Assembly: GCF_900182595.1 (NCBI RefSeq)
Contig: NZ_FXTN01000004.1
Span: 186,001-250,000 of the forward strand
Reading direction: 5' to 3'
Origin: Pedobacter westerhofensis
GTDB lineage: Bacteria; Bacteroidota; Bacteroidia; Sphingobacteriales; Sphingobacteriaceae
DNA length: 64,000 bases
The notes below the pieces were generated by a model, which was not told the DNA's origin, made no database searches, and saw nothing but the letters and a program-made list of their open reading frames with translations. Of the stretch, positions 42,567-51,952 are shown one piece after another; within the stretch, counting starts at the first letter, position 1, and the number at the start of each line of letters is the position of its first letter. The translations under genes were made by a program, and so were the position numbers.

Positions 42567-44321
42567 ATGGATTTACTAACCGACACTCTCTTCAAAGCCC
42601 TGTTTGATACCCCAGTGCCCCGTGTTATTTTGAAAGCTGACGTACCTGATTTTACGATCCTGGACTATAACCGGTCGTACGAACTGGCTACACATACCAT
42701 CGGAAAAAACATCAGGGGAAAGTCGTTATGGGAAATTTACGCTCCTGAACAGGCCGTAGGTGAAGGATCAACAGTATTGCCGGACGCACTAACCCGTGCA
42801 GTGATCAATCGGGAAACTGTATACATGCCACCTTTTCACTATGATATTCCTTCGGCCGTCCCGGGCGAAATGATCACCAGCTGGTGGGAACTGGAAATCG
42901 TCTATATCCCTGCAAAGGGTAATCAGGAGGCATGCCTGCTCACTACCACCTATAATATTACGGAAAGAATTATCAGTAAACAGTCACTGGACGAAGGACT
43001 TAACCGTGAACTGCAGATGGGCCGCGAGCTGGCGGTGATCAACGAAGAACTTTCCGCTTCCAATGAGGAACTCACCTCTGCAAATGAAGAAATCACCGTT
43101 TCCAACGAAGAACTTTCTGTGGCCAACGAAGAACTGGCAATGCTCAACGATGAACTGGGAATGATGAACGAGGAGCTGATGCACTCACAGCTGAACCTGC
43201 AGTCGCTTTATGCAGAGCTGGAGCAGCGTATAGACGACCGCACCCGGGAGCTCGCAGAAAGTGAGCAGCAGTTCAGGCAGCTTGCCGAATCGATTATCCA
43301 AATGGTCTGGATAACAGATGACAAAGGTATCCCTATCTATTACAACCGGCGCTGGCATGATTTCGCGGGACATCTGGACCCGGAACAGGGGGAGGCCGAC
43401 TGGTACCGGGTTTTTCATCCTGATGATGCCGACAGGGTAAGGGCAGTATGGATGCGTTCGCTCGAAACAGGTGAGCCTTATGAACTGGAATATCGTCTTA
43501 GAAATCTCCGCGGGGAATATATCTGGATACTGGGCCGTGCTGCTCCGTACCGGGACAAGGACGGCAGGATTACGCGCTGGTTTGGGACCTGCACGGATAT
43601 CAATGACCTCAAGCTGGCGGAACAAAGGAAGGACGACTTTATCAGCATCGCCAGTCATGAACTCAAAACACCGGTAACCAGCCTCAGGGCTTCACTGCAG
43701 CTGCTGAACAAGTATAAATACAATGAAGACGCAAAAAAGCTCATCCCGGCACTGGTAGATCAGGCCTGCAGAAGCTCCGACCGCGTAAGCCGGCTGATAG
43801 ACGATCTGCTCAATGTAGGGAAACTCAATCAGGGACAGCTGCAGCTGAATAAGAAACGCTTTAAACTGTCTGATATCATTGACGAATGCTGCGGTTATGT
43901 ACAACTGGCGGGAGAACACCAGATCATTACCAGCGGAAATACAACTTTAGAAGTTTATGCCGATGCCGGGCGGATTGATCAGGTCATGGTAAACCTGATC
44001 AATAATGCAGTAAAATATTCAGCTCCGGGAGAGGAGGTAAGGGTGACCATTGACCAGGAAGAACACGCTGTAAAAGTTTCAGTAACCGACAAAGGCCAGG
44101 GGATTCCCCCGGAGAAACTGCCCCATTTGTTCGACCGCTATTACAAGGTGGAGGCAGAGGGCGCAAAATATTCCGGTCTGGGCCTTGGTTTATATATCAG
44201 TGCAGAGATCATCAGGAAACATGATGGCGAAATTGGCGTTGAGAGCGAGCCCGGAAAAGGCAGTACATTTTGGTTCACCCTGCCTATTCAGAACTTTGAT
44301 ACCCCTCAACGTTTTAAGTAA
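42567..44321 (+). CDS. PAS-domain histidine kinase with a heptad-repeat signalling helix
   Basis: 584 residues from ATG 42567. A first PAS domain (about 1-130) is followed by a long coiled coil of near-perfect heptads (43041-43187, NEELxxx). A second PAS/PAC spans about 240-355, then the HisKA domain with SHELKTPVTSL (phosphoacceptor His364). The HATPase_c domain has the N box in NLINNAVKYS, G1 in DKGQGIPPE and G2 in GLGLGLYISAEIIRKHDG, ending GKGSTFWFTLP. No membrane segment, so it is a cytosolic sensor. No response regulator is adjacent. It precedes another PAS-only protein, possibly co-transcribed (106-bp gap). Confidence 0.94.
   Translation: MDLLTDTLFKALFDTPVPRVILKADVPDFTILDYNRSYELATHTIGKNIRGKSLWEIYAPEQAVGEGSTVLPDALTRAVINRETVYMPPFHYDIPSAVPGEMITSWWELEIVYIPAKGNQEACLLTTTYNITERIISKQSLDEGLNRELQMGRELAVINEELSASNEELTSANEEITVSNEELSVANEELAMLNDELGMMNEELMHSQLNLQSLYAELEQRIDDRTRELAESEQQFRQLAESIIQMVWITDDKGIPIYYNRRWHDFAGHLDPEQGEADWYRVFHPDDADRVRAVWMRSLETGEPYELEYRLRNLRGEYIWILGRAAPYRDKDGRITRWFGTCTDINDLKLAEQRKDDFISIASHELKTPVTSLRASLQLLNKYKYNEDAKKLIPALVDQACRSSDRVSRLIDDLLNVGKLNQGQLQLNKKRFKLSDIIDECCGYVQLAGEHQIITSGNTTLEVYADAGRIDQVMVNLINNAVKYSAPGEEVRVTIDQEEHAVKVSVTDKGQGIPPEKLPHLFDRYYKVEAEGAKYSGLGLGLYISAEIIRKHDGEIGVESEPGKGSTFWFTLPIQNFDTPQRFK
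43041..43187 (+). repeat. Seven tandem 21-bp heptad repeats in the kinase gene
   Basis: Each unit encodes N-E/D-E-L/I plus three residues, giving seven consecutive heptads of a parallel coiled coil. The register continues into the PAS domain, typical of signalling helices linking sensor and kinase. Confidence 0.8.
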
Positions 44322-44427
44322 TTATTATTATACCATGAAAATGTTACATGTTTAAACTAACCATTAGGCAATCCTTACGTTAGTTTAGGTAATATTTGTC
44401 TATTTTGCTAACTAACTGGCACCAAAT

Positions 44428-45099
44428 ATGAACCGTATAGAAACTTATCAGAAATTATTTGAACATGCGCCTATTGCCACTGCAATCCTGTGTGGGGATA
44501 GCCTGACAGTAGACCTTGCCAATGATGCTATGCTGAAATTATGGGGCAGGGAACCTTCCGTTATCGGCCAGAAACTGCTTGATCTGATGCCCGAACTGGA
44601 AAGCCAGCCATACCCGAAGATTATCCGTGAAGTGCTTGAAACCGGTAGGTTCCATCACGAAACCGGCTCCAAGGTGATCATCAGCAAGGATGGAAAACCA
44701 GAAACAATTTATGTTGATTACAGTTATACCCGCATTGATGCCGAAGAGGGAGAACCGAATGCGCTGCTGATCCTGGCAAATGATATCTCTGAGCGTGAAA
44801 TGGCAAAGAATGCGCTGGAAGAATCAGACCGTAACCTGCGTTCGCTGATCATGTCTGCCCCGGTGCCGATGTGCGTGTTCAAAGGAGAGGAGCTGAAAGC
44901 CGAGATCGTTAATGAAAGCATGCTGGATCTCTGGCAGGATAATAAATCCCTGAGGACAGATGCGCTTAAACATGTATTTCACAACGGGCTCACCTACACC
45001 GAAAATATTAACCATATCCTGTATAGTTATACTCCGCTCAGAGATGGTCTGGGCAAGACCTGTGGCGTAGTGCTCATTGGCAACCGACTGGACAACTAA
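44428..45099 (+). CDS. PAS-only protein, truncated
   Basis: 223 residues: one full PAS/PAC domain (about 1-125, ending LLILANDISEREMAKNAL) and a second, shorter PAS-like domain (about 130-223, ending VVLIGNRLDN). No kinase, GGDEF or HTH domain. It may bind a ligand or cofactor and interact with the kinase encoded upstream. No catalytic part follows within the 15 bp before the convergent gene, so the C-terminus is real and not a frameshift. Confidence 0.88.
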   Translation: MNRIETYQKLFEHAPIATAILCGDSLTVDLANDAMLKLWGREPSVIGQKLLDLMPELESQPYPKIIREVLETGRFHHETGSKVIISKDGKPETIYVDYSYTRIDAEEGEPNALLILANDISEREMAKNALEESDRNLRSLIMSAPVPMCVFKGEELKAEIVNESMLDLWQDNKSLRTDALKHVFHNGLTYTENINHILYSYTPLRDGLGKTCGVVLIGNRLDN

Positions 45100-45114
45100 A
45101 ATTGATTATTGACA

Positions 45115-45531
45115 TCATGATATCTTGATGTTTGCTTCAGCCTTTATTTCCTGAAAGGAACCCTCTTTGCCCAGGTCAGGCTCTGCAGTAACCAGTACGA
45201 GCAGGCTCAGGTAACCCATGGTTTGTGCCACAGGCCTGATCTGGTAAAGCTCAGCAACAGATCCTTTGGTAATACTGATCTCGTTAAACCTGGAGTTGTA
45301 CTGCAGTTCCAAATCAAAGTAAGTAATAAGCAGCCCCAGTGCAATGCCTGCTATCGCGACGATCAGGTAGTGCCGGTACCAGCTTTTCCATTGATAAAGC
45401 CCGATTGCCAGGCAGCCATACCAATGAAAAACAGGGTCAATATATCCCGCCATGCCCCGCAGGATATCGATAAAATCTATTCTCTTTTTTGGTTCCGCCG
45501 GAATGGCTTTTGCTGACTGTATGGCCGACAT
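45115..45531 (-). CDS. Small inner-membrane hypothetical protein
   Basis: 138 residues with one clear membrane helix near 55-72 (LIVAIAGIALGLLITYF), a weaker hydrophobic stretch near 33-50 and another near 103-116 (TMGYLSLLVLVTA). N- and C-terminal segments are charged. I do not recognise a family. It lies 92 bp past the stop of the GMC gene in the same direction and could be a trailing gene of that operon, though a 10-bp hairpin at 45543-45575 separates them. Confidence 0.7.
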   Translation of the reverse strand: MSAIQSAKAIPAEPKKRIDFIDILRGMAGYIDPVFHWYGCLAIGLYQWKSWYRHYLIVAIAGIALGLLITYFDLELQYNSRFNEISITKGSVAELYQIRPVAQTMGYLSLLVLVTAEPDLGKEGSFQEIKAEANIKIS

Positions 45532-45542
45532 GATATTGATCT

Positions 45543-45575
45543 AAGTTTCTGCTCAAATGTAAACCGCAGAAACTT
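45543..45575 (-). other. Hairpin between the GMC gene and the small membrane protein
   Basis: Perfect 10-bp stem (45543-45552 with 45566-45575) with a 13-nt loop, 12 bp ahead of ATG 45531. No T run, so either processing, attenuation or an operator. Confidence 0.45.
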
Positions 45576-45623
45576 CGGTCAAAATCACCATTAGTAGGGG
45601 TTAAGATCATGCTGCTGATGTAA

Positions 45624-47969
45624 TCAAAAAAACTTCCTGAAATACGTGCTCACCACATTGCTCCCGAAAAACTGGCTGAAGATTTTAATGGCTGTAAGCG
45701 ATTCAAAGGTATTGGCTGCATTCAATGCCTTAACTGTAGCCATTTGCGTCGCAAAATCCATAGGGATGATCTTCAGGATTCCCCGTCCCGCAATCTCCCC
45801 ACTGGCATCTTTGCCCTCATACACGGTGATGTACAATACGGTGGTGTCTTTCCAGAGGTCAAACCCGGCATCGTTCTCCACGGATTTGTACCCGTAAAAG
45901 AAATAAGCTTTGCCGTCATAGCTGTTCAGCTGCATCTGGTACTTCATCTTTTTTAAGTCGGGCTCCGCCTCATCAATTACAAAAAGGTTAAACAAGCCAT
46001 TGCTCACAGTAAGGGGCTGAGCAGATAATCCCGGGGCAATCACCGTTCCGGCCATATAGCCGCGGTGCGCCGGATCACTGCAAAAGGTATCGATGTCCTC
46101 CGACTGGATCGTCAGCGTAAACATAAAAGGCGAGCACTCTTTCTGTCCCAGCTCATAGGCCTTGGCGAAATCCCGCTTTTCAGTCTTGCTGAAAAAACCG
46201 CGCATGGTCTCCGTAAACTGTACCGATACCGCTGGTTCTGTACCTTTTGAAATCACCGCAGGGAAATCATAGGCAATTGTTTTGCCCAACCGGGCGATGA
46301 TGAGCTTGCAGGCGCGTTCTGCCAGTGCAGAGATCGTCAGCAGCGGATTAGTGCCCAGCGGCCGCGGAATGATAGAGCCGTCCAGTACGTATAATCCCGG
46401 ATGAGTCTCTGTGCCTGCATTTCCTTTGAACACATTGCCCATGTGATCTGTAACGCCCTGCGCAGCATCTTCTGCCATGCAGCAGCCGCCCAGGGGATGC
46501 ACGGTGACCAGCCCATGGCGCATCATCTTGTTCCAGGTAAAGTTTTTAACGCTCGTGCCGCCCAGCGCAGTGGTAGCCTGATACATCGCATCGTTGGCGG
46601 TCTTGAAGATCGGCTGCTCGCCCACGCCCGGCCATTCGATATTGAGGCGGTTATTTTTCAGGCTCAGATGTCCCTGGCCATCATCGTGCGACATGATCAG
46701 GAAGGTCTGCATTTTATTGGTGGCACCACAATATGGCCCCTGGATCAGGCTGCTCGCTTCTTCCTTACATTCACTGAGCCAGTCAGAAAAACCGCCGTCG
46801 GTATCTACACCTACCGTGCCTGCCAGTGATAACATGCTCATGTTGATCACGGCCGCCATCGGGGCGGGGATACTGCCTTCCTCAAAAGTCATTCCGTCCT
46901 CCAGCCGGGGCTGATTGCGCATATCAATAATGCCTGTGATACATGGGCCAACCGGGCCAATCGGCTGGTATTGTGCTTCATTGCAGAGTTTACCTAAACC
47001 TATGCCATCGATCTTTTCGTTGCAGTTGTACGCAAATCCAAGTACATCCCCGTTTCCGGTAAAGCGGTTGCCAAGCGTATCGGATACTTCCAGTCCCTTC
47101 AAACGCGAGCGCATCAGGATCTCCGTGCTGCCCAGTGCACCTCCGGCAATCACCACATTGGCGGCCCTTACAATCAGCAGGGGTGCCTTAAATTTATCGC
47201 GCTCAGAATTGAACACATCGTAATATACCACCCAGTGATCCGCCATTCTTGCTACATGCTCCACATCGATATTGCAGAAGATCTCCGCACTATGGTTAAC
47301 CGCATCGGGCAGGTAGTTCATGATCAGTGTATTTTTTGCAGAATGGTTGCAGCCCGTCACACAGTCCCCGCAGTTGATGCACTGCTGCTGTTCCACGCCA
47401 ACATGGTTAATGCCGGATTCAAAGCTCACGTTGATATCCGCCAGATGGAAAGGCTGCTGCATATGACTGGCCGCCGTCCGCATGGCTTTGGTTTTGGCAA
47501 GCTCCGGGTAGCCATGCTGATTTTCGGGATAGGGAGAGGGCCTCAGCATTTCCCGCGCACGGTCGTAGCCCTCATTTAAGCTCTGCATATTGTTACGGAT
47601 CGCTGCAGGCCAGGCCGCATCTTCAAAAACACGCTCTTCCGGGCGGATCGATACGTTGGCGTTCACCAGTGAAGTGCCGCCAAGTCCGCAGCCTTTAAAT
47701 ACCGATATGTTCTCGCTGAAATGAAAATCGTACAGCCCGTTCTTCCGTGCCTCATGCTGGTCGGCATTGATCTGCATTTCCTTTTCTGCTTCTGCAAGGG
47801 TATCCGGGTAATCCCCGGGCTGGAATTCTTTGCCACGTTCCAGCAGTGCAACTTTTAGCCCGGCGCGCGCAAAGCGGCTGGCGGCAATGCTTCCGCCATA
47901 GCCACTGCCGATCACGATCACATCGTATTCGGGCTGCAGCTGAGTGAATGGTTTTGATAGTCTTTTCAT
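45624..47969 (-). CDS. GMC family oxidoreductase, cholesterol-oxidase-like, with a four-Cys motif
   Basis: 781 residues, last gene of the eight-gene operon, 19 bp after the metallophosphoesterase gene. The FAD-binding Rossmann motif is VIVIGSGYGGSIAA, with LLERGKEF ending the ADP-binding strand. A ferredoxin-like Cys set, C197-x2-C200-x2-C203-x3-C207 (QCINCGDCVTGC), is characteristic of the cholesterol-oxidase branch. HPLGGCCMAEDA and the C-terminal active-site region (NPLLTISALAERACKL) complete the GMC fold. The last 180 residues (from about 600) form an extra beta-rich domain beginning near SVQFTETMRGF. No signal peptide, so it is cytosolic. It would oxidise a sterol or other alcohol with FAD. 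Confidence 0.95.
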   Translation of the reverse strand: MKRLSKPFTQLQPEYDVIVIGSGYGGSIAASRFARAGLKVALLERGKEFQPGDYPDTLAEAEKEMQINADQHEARKNGLYDFHFSENISVFKGCGLGGTSLVNANVSIRPEERVFEDAAWPAAIRNNMQSLNEGYDRAREMLRPSPYPENQHGYPELAKTKAMRTAASHMQQPFHLADINVSFESGINHVGVEQQQCINCGDCVTGCNHSAKNTLIMNYLPDAVNHSAEIFCNIDVEHVARMADHWVVYYDVFNSERDKFKAPLLIVRAANVVIAGGALGSTEILMRSRLKGLEVSDTLGNRFTGNGDVLGFAYNCNEKIDGIGLGKLCNEAQYQPIGPVGPCITGIIDMRNQPRLEDGMTFEEGSIPAPMAAVINMSMLSLAGTVGVDTDGGFSDWLSECKEEASSLIQGPYCGATNKMQTFLIMSHDDGQGHLSLKNNRLNIEWPGVGEQPIFKTANDAMYQATTALGGTSVKNFTWNKMMRHGLVTVHPLGGCCMAEDAAQGVTDHMGNVFKGNAGTETHPGLYVLDGSIIPRPLGTNPLLTISALAERACKLIIARLGKTIAYDFPAVISKGTEPAVSVQFTETMRGFFSKTEKRDFAKAYELGQKECSPFMFTLTIQSEDIDTFCSDPAHRGYMAGTVIAPGLSAQPLTVSNGLFNLFVIDEAEPDLKKMKYQMQLNSYDGKAYFFYGYKSVENDAGFDLWKDTTVLYITVYEGKDASGEIAGRGILKIIPMDFATQMATVKALNAANTFESLTAIKIFSQFFGSNVVSTYFRKFF

Positions 47970-47988
47970 GTTGGTTAGGTTTAGGTTT

Positions 47989-49770
47989 TTAGCGTAGTTT
48001 AATTACGATCGGCTCTTCAATCAGATGATATGCGGGCTGCTTTCCAGTGATATTGTACTGTTTATCTTTTTCATCTGAGATGATGCACCATTTTTTCGTG
48101 ACCTTTTTGATCCCGATCGGATAAATCGTAAGTGCATCTTCAGAGATGTGCATGCGCAGAAAATTCTTGTAGTCCTCGCAGATCAGCGATGATGAAGATT
48201 CATCAATATGGATACGGAAAATAAGGTCTGAAAGCAGCAGGTATGAGCCCATCAGCGAGCCGCCGGTGAGGGTGCCTCCAGAAAGAAGTGCTGCTGCCAC
48301 AGCCGGGTCAAACCAGAAACCTGCAAAGCAGGGTATGGGCGGAATCAATTGTACAAAGATGTACAGCAGCAAAAAGATAGATAGGAACTGGAGACTGCCA
48401 TGTAAAAATCCCCACCAGCAAATATATTTCCTGCCGGTTTTGGTATCGGCAAATACCGTGAAGCCCCAGATGATCAGTACCGACAGCAGCAGCACTGCAG
48501 GATTTTTTACCAGTTCGAGGCCCATAAACAGGCAATAGCTGTTAAAGTCCATCCCCCTGATATACGCTGTGAGGCTCAGTTGGCTCATCGGATCTGTATT
48601 GAAATGGCTGCACATCAGCCAGAAAAACAACAGGTAAACGCATCCGATCAGGAAAGAGAATTTGAAGTTATGTTTTGCAAAGGCAAAGTTGCCTGTCAGC
48701 AGCCCTCTCGATTGTTTGTCGTTAGGGAAAGAAGCTTTCATTTCTACAGGCCGGTTATTGAGCTTGCTGAGCTTCTTTGGCAGGTTGTGCGTTAGGTGCA
48801 GGAATGCACCGCCGCCTCCGGCACCAATGTAATGATAACTGAATTTTGCGGGCCCTTCTGCGGCAGTGCTTTCCGTCGCCTCCTCAGGCAGGCAGTAATG
48901 CGTATAATGGTGAAGGTCGCCCGTCAGCACTGCGGCCAGCCTGAAGCTCTTGTCCGGGCATATTGTCCCTTCCTTTGTGATGTAGGTATCGATAAAGAAC
49001 TGAAGCCTATCATAGGAACTGTCTGCCGGGTACATTTCTTTATACACCCAGGAAGGTTCGGCAGTGCAGAGGATCACTTTGTCATCCTGTTTCATTTTGT
49101 CCCTGGCAATCTTCCTGAAGTAATCCTGCTGCGGCTTATCGATATCCTCATTCAGCTGGATATCGGTAGCCCATAACCAATAATTATTGGGCAGGGGAAT
49201 GGCAAAGTAACTTCTCAGCTGATGAGTTTTCCAGTTGCCAATCCAGCGCTGCTGACAAAAAACTTTCATAAAATTGCCCAGCCCGTCATACCAGTCGTGG
49301 TTGCCCGGAATGGCATACATATCCGGGTGTCCGGGATCATTGTCCCTGGCCGGAAGGGCCGATTCAAAAGGGATCCTGAAGTTCGTATGGTATAGTTCGC
49401 TGGTAGGAGTCGGATAGATCTGGTCGCCACCCAGGACAAGGATTTTTGCACGGGGCAGGGCATAGGTTTTTCCTTTACATATAAAGCTGAGCTCATCCTG
49501 TGCAGCGATAGTGGCTACAGAATACGTAGCGTTAAAACCATCCCCGGTATCACTGATGAAGTCTACCCATATTTCTTTCTCTTCCAGGTATTTGCATGTC
49601 TGTTTCTCCCATGCATCTTCAGCTTCGGGATCATCCAGTGCAGCCTGCGTTTCGCGCCTGTCGGCATAGTTGCCAAACATTTTGGATACTACAGATTTGA
49701 TGCCCGATTGTGCGAGCACTGAGGGATGAAACCAGTTCACCATTTTTGCCGGTTTAAAATCTGTTTTCAT
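47989..49770 (-). CDS. Membrane metallophosphoesterase
   Basis: 593 residues. The N-terminal calcineurin-like phosphoesterase domain carries LGGDQIYP (residue 110s), IPGNHDWYDG and LTGDLHHYTHY, matching the metal-binding GD-GNHD-GDxHH pattern. The C-terminal part has about five membrane helices (e.g. FLIGCVYLLFFWLMC, LSVLIIWGFTVF, SLQFLSIFLLLYIF, LTGGSLMGSYLLLSDLIF). This arrangement suggests action on a membrane-bound phosphoester, perhaps a lipid head group. It begins 4 bp after the patatin stop and precedes the GMC gene by 19 bp. Confidence 0.9.
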   Translation of the reverse strand: MKTDFKPAKMVNWFHPSVLAQSGIKSVVSKMFGNYADRRETQAALDDPEAEDAWEKQTCKYLEEKEIWVDFISDTGDGFNATYSVATIAAQDELSFICKGKTYALPRAKILVLGGDQIYPTPTSELYHTNFRIPFESALPARDNDPGHPDMYAIPGNHDWYDGLGNFMKVFCQQRWIGNWKTHQLRSYFAIPLPNNYWLWATDIQLNEDIDKPQQDYFRKIARDKMKQDDKVILCTAEPSWVYKEMYPADSSYDRLQFFIDTYITKEGTICPDKSFRLAAVLTGDLHHYTHYCLPEEATESTAAEGPAKFSYHYIGAGGGGAFLHLTHNLPKKLSKLNNRPVEMKASFPNDKQSRGLLTGNFAFAKHNFKFSFLIGCVYLLFFWLMCSHFNTDPMSQLSLTAYIRGMDFNSYCLFMGLELVKNPAVLLLSVLIIWGFTVFADTKTGRKYICWWGFLHGSLQFLSIFLLLYIFVQLIPPIPCFAGFWFDPAVAAALLSGGTLTGGSLMGSYLLLSDLIFRIHIDESSSSLICEDYKNFLRMHISEDALTIYPIGIKKVTKKWCIISDEKDKQYNITGKQPAYHLIEEPIVIKLR

Positions 49771-49774
49771 AGGC

Positions 49775-51178
49775 TTATTTTAGGATTTCGTTTAAAAGTC
49801 TGTACTTGCTCTGTTGTTTTTTCCACCAGCCGGTTTTGCTGTGCACATGCAGATAAAACGCATTTCTAATCCTGTTTGATGCAGCCTGATACAGCAGAAA
49901 TCCCGGTTCAATAACGGTATCTGAAAGGGGACGAACAGTGACCAATGCAGTTTTAAATGCCAGGCCAAGAAGCAGATCGTTTGCACAGGGAATTTCGCTT
50001 TCGTAACACAGTACATAAACGACGCCCTGTACGATGAAATTAAAGCTTCCGGTAGCCTTTCCCTTCTTACTGATCTTTAACTTGTTATCATATCCTGATA
50101 CCTGCCAGTCACGATTGAATCGAACAGAAGAGTATTGTTGCAGCATCAGTTGATCCGCGGCCGCGCCTTCGCATTCCCTGATGTAGAATGCCAGATAAAT
50201 ATCTAATGCACCATGCCGGCCAGCGATGCTTGCCCTGCCGCTAAACTGCTGGCGGAAATGAATATACGTTCCTGCAGCTTTCATCGCGGTACTGCCGGGG
50301 ATATCTTCAAATGAAAACACCTCTCTGGCGGCCAGGTAGTTTTTGGTATCCGCGTATCCCATATTGATCAGGGTATCCGCATCAATTTTATGAAAGAAAA
50401 AATCCGGATCCAGCGGCAGCACAAATTCCGGTTTGATGATATGGATGTTCACCGGTTTCAGTCCTTGGGCCAGCCGTTCCGCGTTATGCCTGCGGATCAG
50501 CTCCAGCTCGGCAAATAATCCGCCGTTGGCGCTCATTTCAATCATATGCACATATTGCAGGAACGCACCATCCGCATATCCGGGCGTATTGCCGATGCAC
50601 CACACCAGCCAGATCTCCTCTGCGCCCCGGTTAAGTGCTTCCAGCATATTGGCATCCCTGATCCATACGGCATCGGTGTACCAGTCGCTGTCAATTTGAA
50701 TGGCCGGCATAAACACAGGAAGCGATACCCCCGCAACCAGATGATCTGCGGTCACTTCCTGGTGTCCTATTGCCTCCAGCGTTTTGCGCGAGAAGTTGCA
50801 GAGGTTAAATGTAGCCTCTAAATCGATATTGGCATTGATTTTTGTGATGTCGATACCCAGTGCCGGGAAAACCTTGTCCCTGATACCGCGGGCACTGGCC
50901 AGCGCAGGGAGAGACCGGGGCCGCAGGTATTTCACAAATGGCAGGGCAGCAGCAAAATCACTGAGCTTTAACTTTCTCCAGCGGCCGGCAATTTCTGCAG
51001 GGCTCAAACCGCTGGCCAGCATCGCAACACCAAAAATTCCCCCTGAGGTGCCGTCTGCATGTTTGTAGCTGATCCCTGCTTCTTCGAGTGCAATCAGCAC
51101 CCCTGCATGATAGGCAAGGCGCATGCCCCCGCCGGCAAGCACGAGCGATCGCCTAAGAGATGTATTGCCGGCGGTCAT
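49775..51178 (-). CDS. Patatin-like phospholipase
   Basis: 467 residues. A patatin domain: the oxyanion loop is LAGGGMRLAYHAGV, the nucleophile elbow is GTSGG with Ser45, and the dyad Asp is Asp169 in YTDAVW, where the usual following Gly is Ala. The remaining 290 residues include a beta-rich C-terminal part of unknown fold. No signal peptide. It would hydrolyse acyl esters of phospholipids or steryl esters in the cytosol or at the membrane. It overlaps the upstream small membrane gene by 26 bp. Confidence 0.93.
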   Translation of the reverse strand: MTAGNTSLRRSLVLAGGGMRLAYHAGVLIALEEAGISYKHADGTSGGIFGVAMLASGLSPAEIAGRWRKLKLSDFAAALPFVKYLRPRSLPALASARGIRDKVFPALGIDITKINANIDLEATFNLCNFSRKTLEAIGHQEVTADHLVAGVSLPVFMPAIQIDSDWYTDAVWIRDANMLEALNRGAEEIWLVWCIGNTPGYADGAFLQYVHMIEMSANGGLFAELELIRRHNAERLAQGLKPVNIHIIKPEFVLPLDPDFFFHKIDADTLINMGYADTKNYLAAREVFSFEDIPGSTAMKAAGTYIHFRQQFSGRASIAGRHGALDIYLAFYIRECEGAAADQLMLQQYSSVRFNRDWQVSGYDNKLKISKKGKATGSFNFIVQGVVYVLCYESEIPCANDLLLGLAFKTALVTVRPLSDTVIEPGFLLYQAASNRIRNAFYLHVHSKTGWWKKQQSKYRLLNEILK

Positions 51179-51578
51179 ATATATTGATTTTGGTATACAG
51201 GCTGATCAGCAGCAGTCCGGCAAACTCATAGATCATAAAAAACCACATGAGCGGGGAGGGATTGCCTTCCGCCCATACGGAGACCATACGGCTGGCTACA
51301 CCTGCGCCCATGATGAACAGGAATAGCCTGTTGAAACGCGGATCGCTGAAGATATCTTTTTTAAAGACGATTGAGAAGATGCCGAAACCCAGTTCAATGG
51401 CACGCAGAAAACGGTACTGGCTCAGCAGATTGATCCTGCTGTAGTCACCCAGCATGTCGGCATCAAGCCTAAACAGCATTCGGAAATCCAGATTGGCATT
51501 GCCAAACGCTCCCCAGGCCCCGGCAACAACCACCAGCCCCACATAGGTATAGAAAAAGAAATTGCCCAGGAACTTCAT
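51153..51578 (-). CDS. DUF4345-like small membrane protein
   Basis: 141 residues with about four hydrophobic segments (GNFFFYTYVGLVVVAGAWGAF, FLRAIELGFGIFSIVF, RLFLFIMGAGVASRM, WFFMIYEFAGLLLISLY). The pattern, with an Arg-containing loop (QYRFLRAIELG), resembles DUF4345 membrane proteins, an assignment from memory. Overlaps its neighbours by 4 bp upstream and 26 bp downstream, so translation is coupled. Function unknown. Confidence 0.8.
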   Translation of the reverse strand: MKFLGNFFFYTYVGLVVVAGAWGAFGNANLDFRMLFRLDADMLGDYSRINLLSQYRFLRAIELGFGIFSIVFKKDIFSDPRFNRLFLFIMGAGVASRMVSVWAEGNPSPLMWFFMIYEFAGLLLISLYTKINIYDRRQYIS

Positions 51579-51952
51579 GATCTTTTTCTGAGGTTATAGT
51601 AGTAAATAAACAGGATGCCGGACAGTAAATCGAAAGCCGCAACAGTTCCCGCAACAATAGAAAATACACCGTGAAGGATACCTGCCACCACAGCCAGGCA
51701 GGCGCCGAACTTCTGGAAGGACGACCATAAAATGGCCGCCTGATTACCCGCTGAACTGTACAGTGCATGGATCATCATCCCCCCAAAGATGGCCATAAAG
51801 AGCCCTAAGGTGGCAAAAAGATGTGCCAGCGGCAAACTGACCTGCGCTCCGATAAAGCGGAGCACAAATCCCGGCGCTACGATTTGCAGTAAGCCTGAAA
51901 TGATCGTGGAAACGGAAATGATTAAGGTGGCAAAGCTGATATATTTCTTCAT
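51575..51952 (-). CDS. Small four-helix membrane protein in the GMC operon
   Basis: 125 residues from ATG 51952 (an upstream ATG at 52045 lies inside the preceding gene). Four hydrophobic helices: FATLIISVSTIISGLLQIVA, AHLFATLGLFMAIFGGMMI, CLAVVAGILHGVFSIVAG and FDLLSGILFIYYY. Family unknown; similar to small membrane proteins found with DUF1772 or DUF4345 genes. ATGA overlaps on both sides indicate coupled translation. Confidence 0.78.
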   Translation of the reverse strand: MKKYISFATLIISVSTIISGLLQIVAPGFVLRFIGAQVSLPLAHLFATLGLFMAIFGGMMIHALYSSAGNQAAILWSSFQKFGACLAVVAGILHGVFSIVAGTVAAFDLLSGILFIYYYNLRKRS

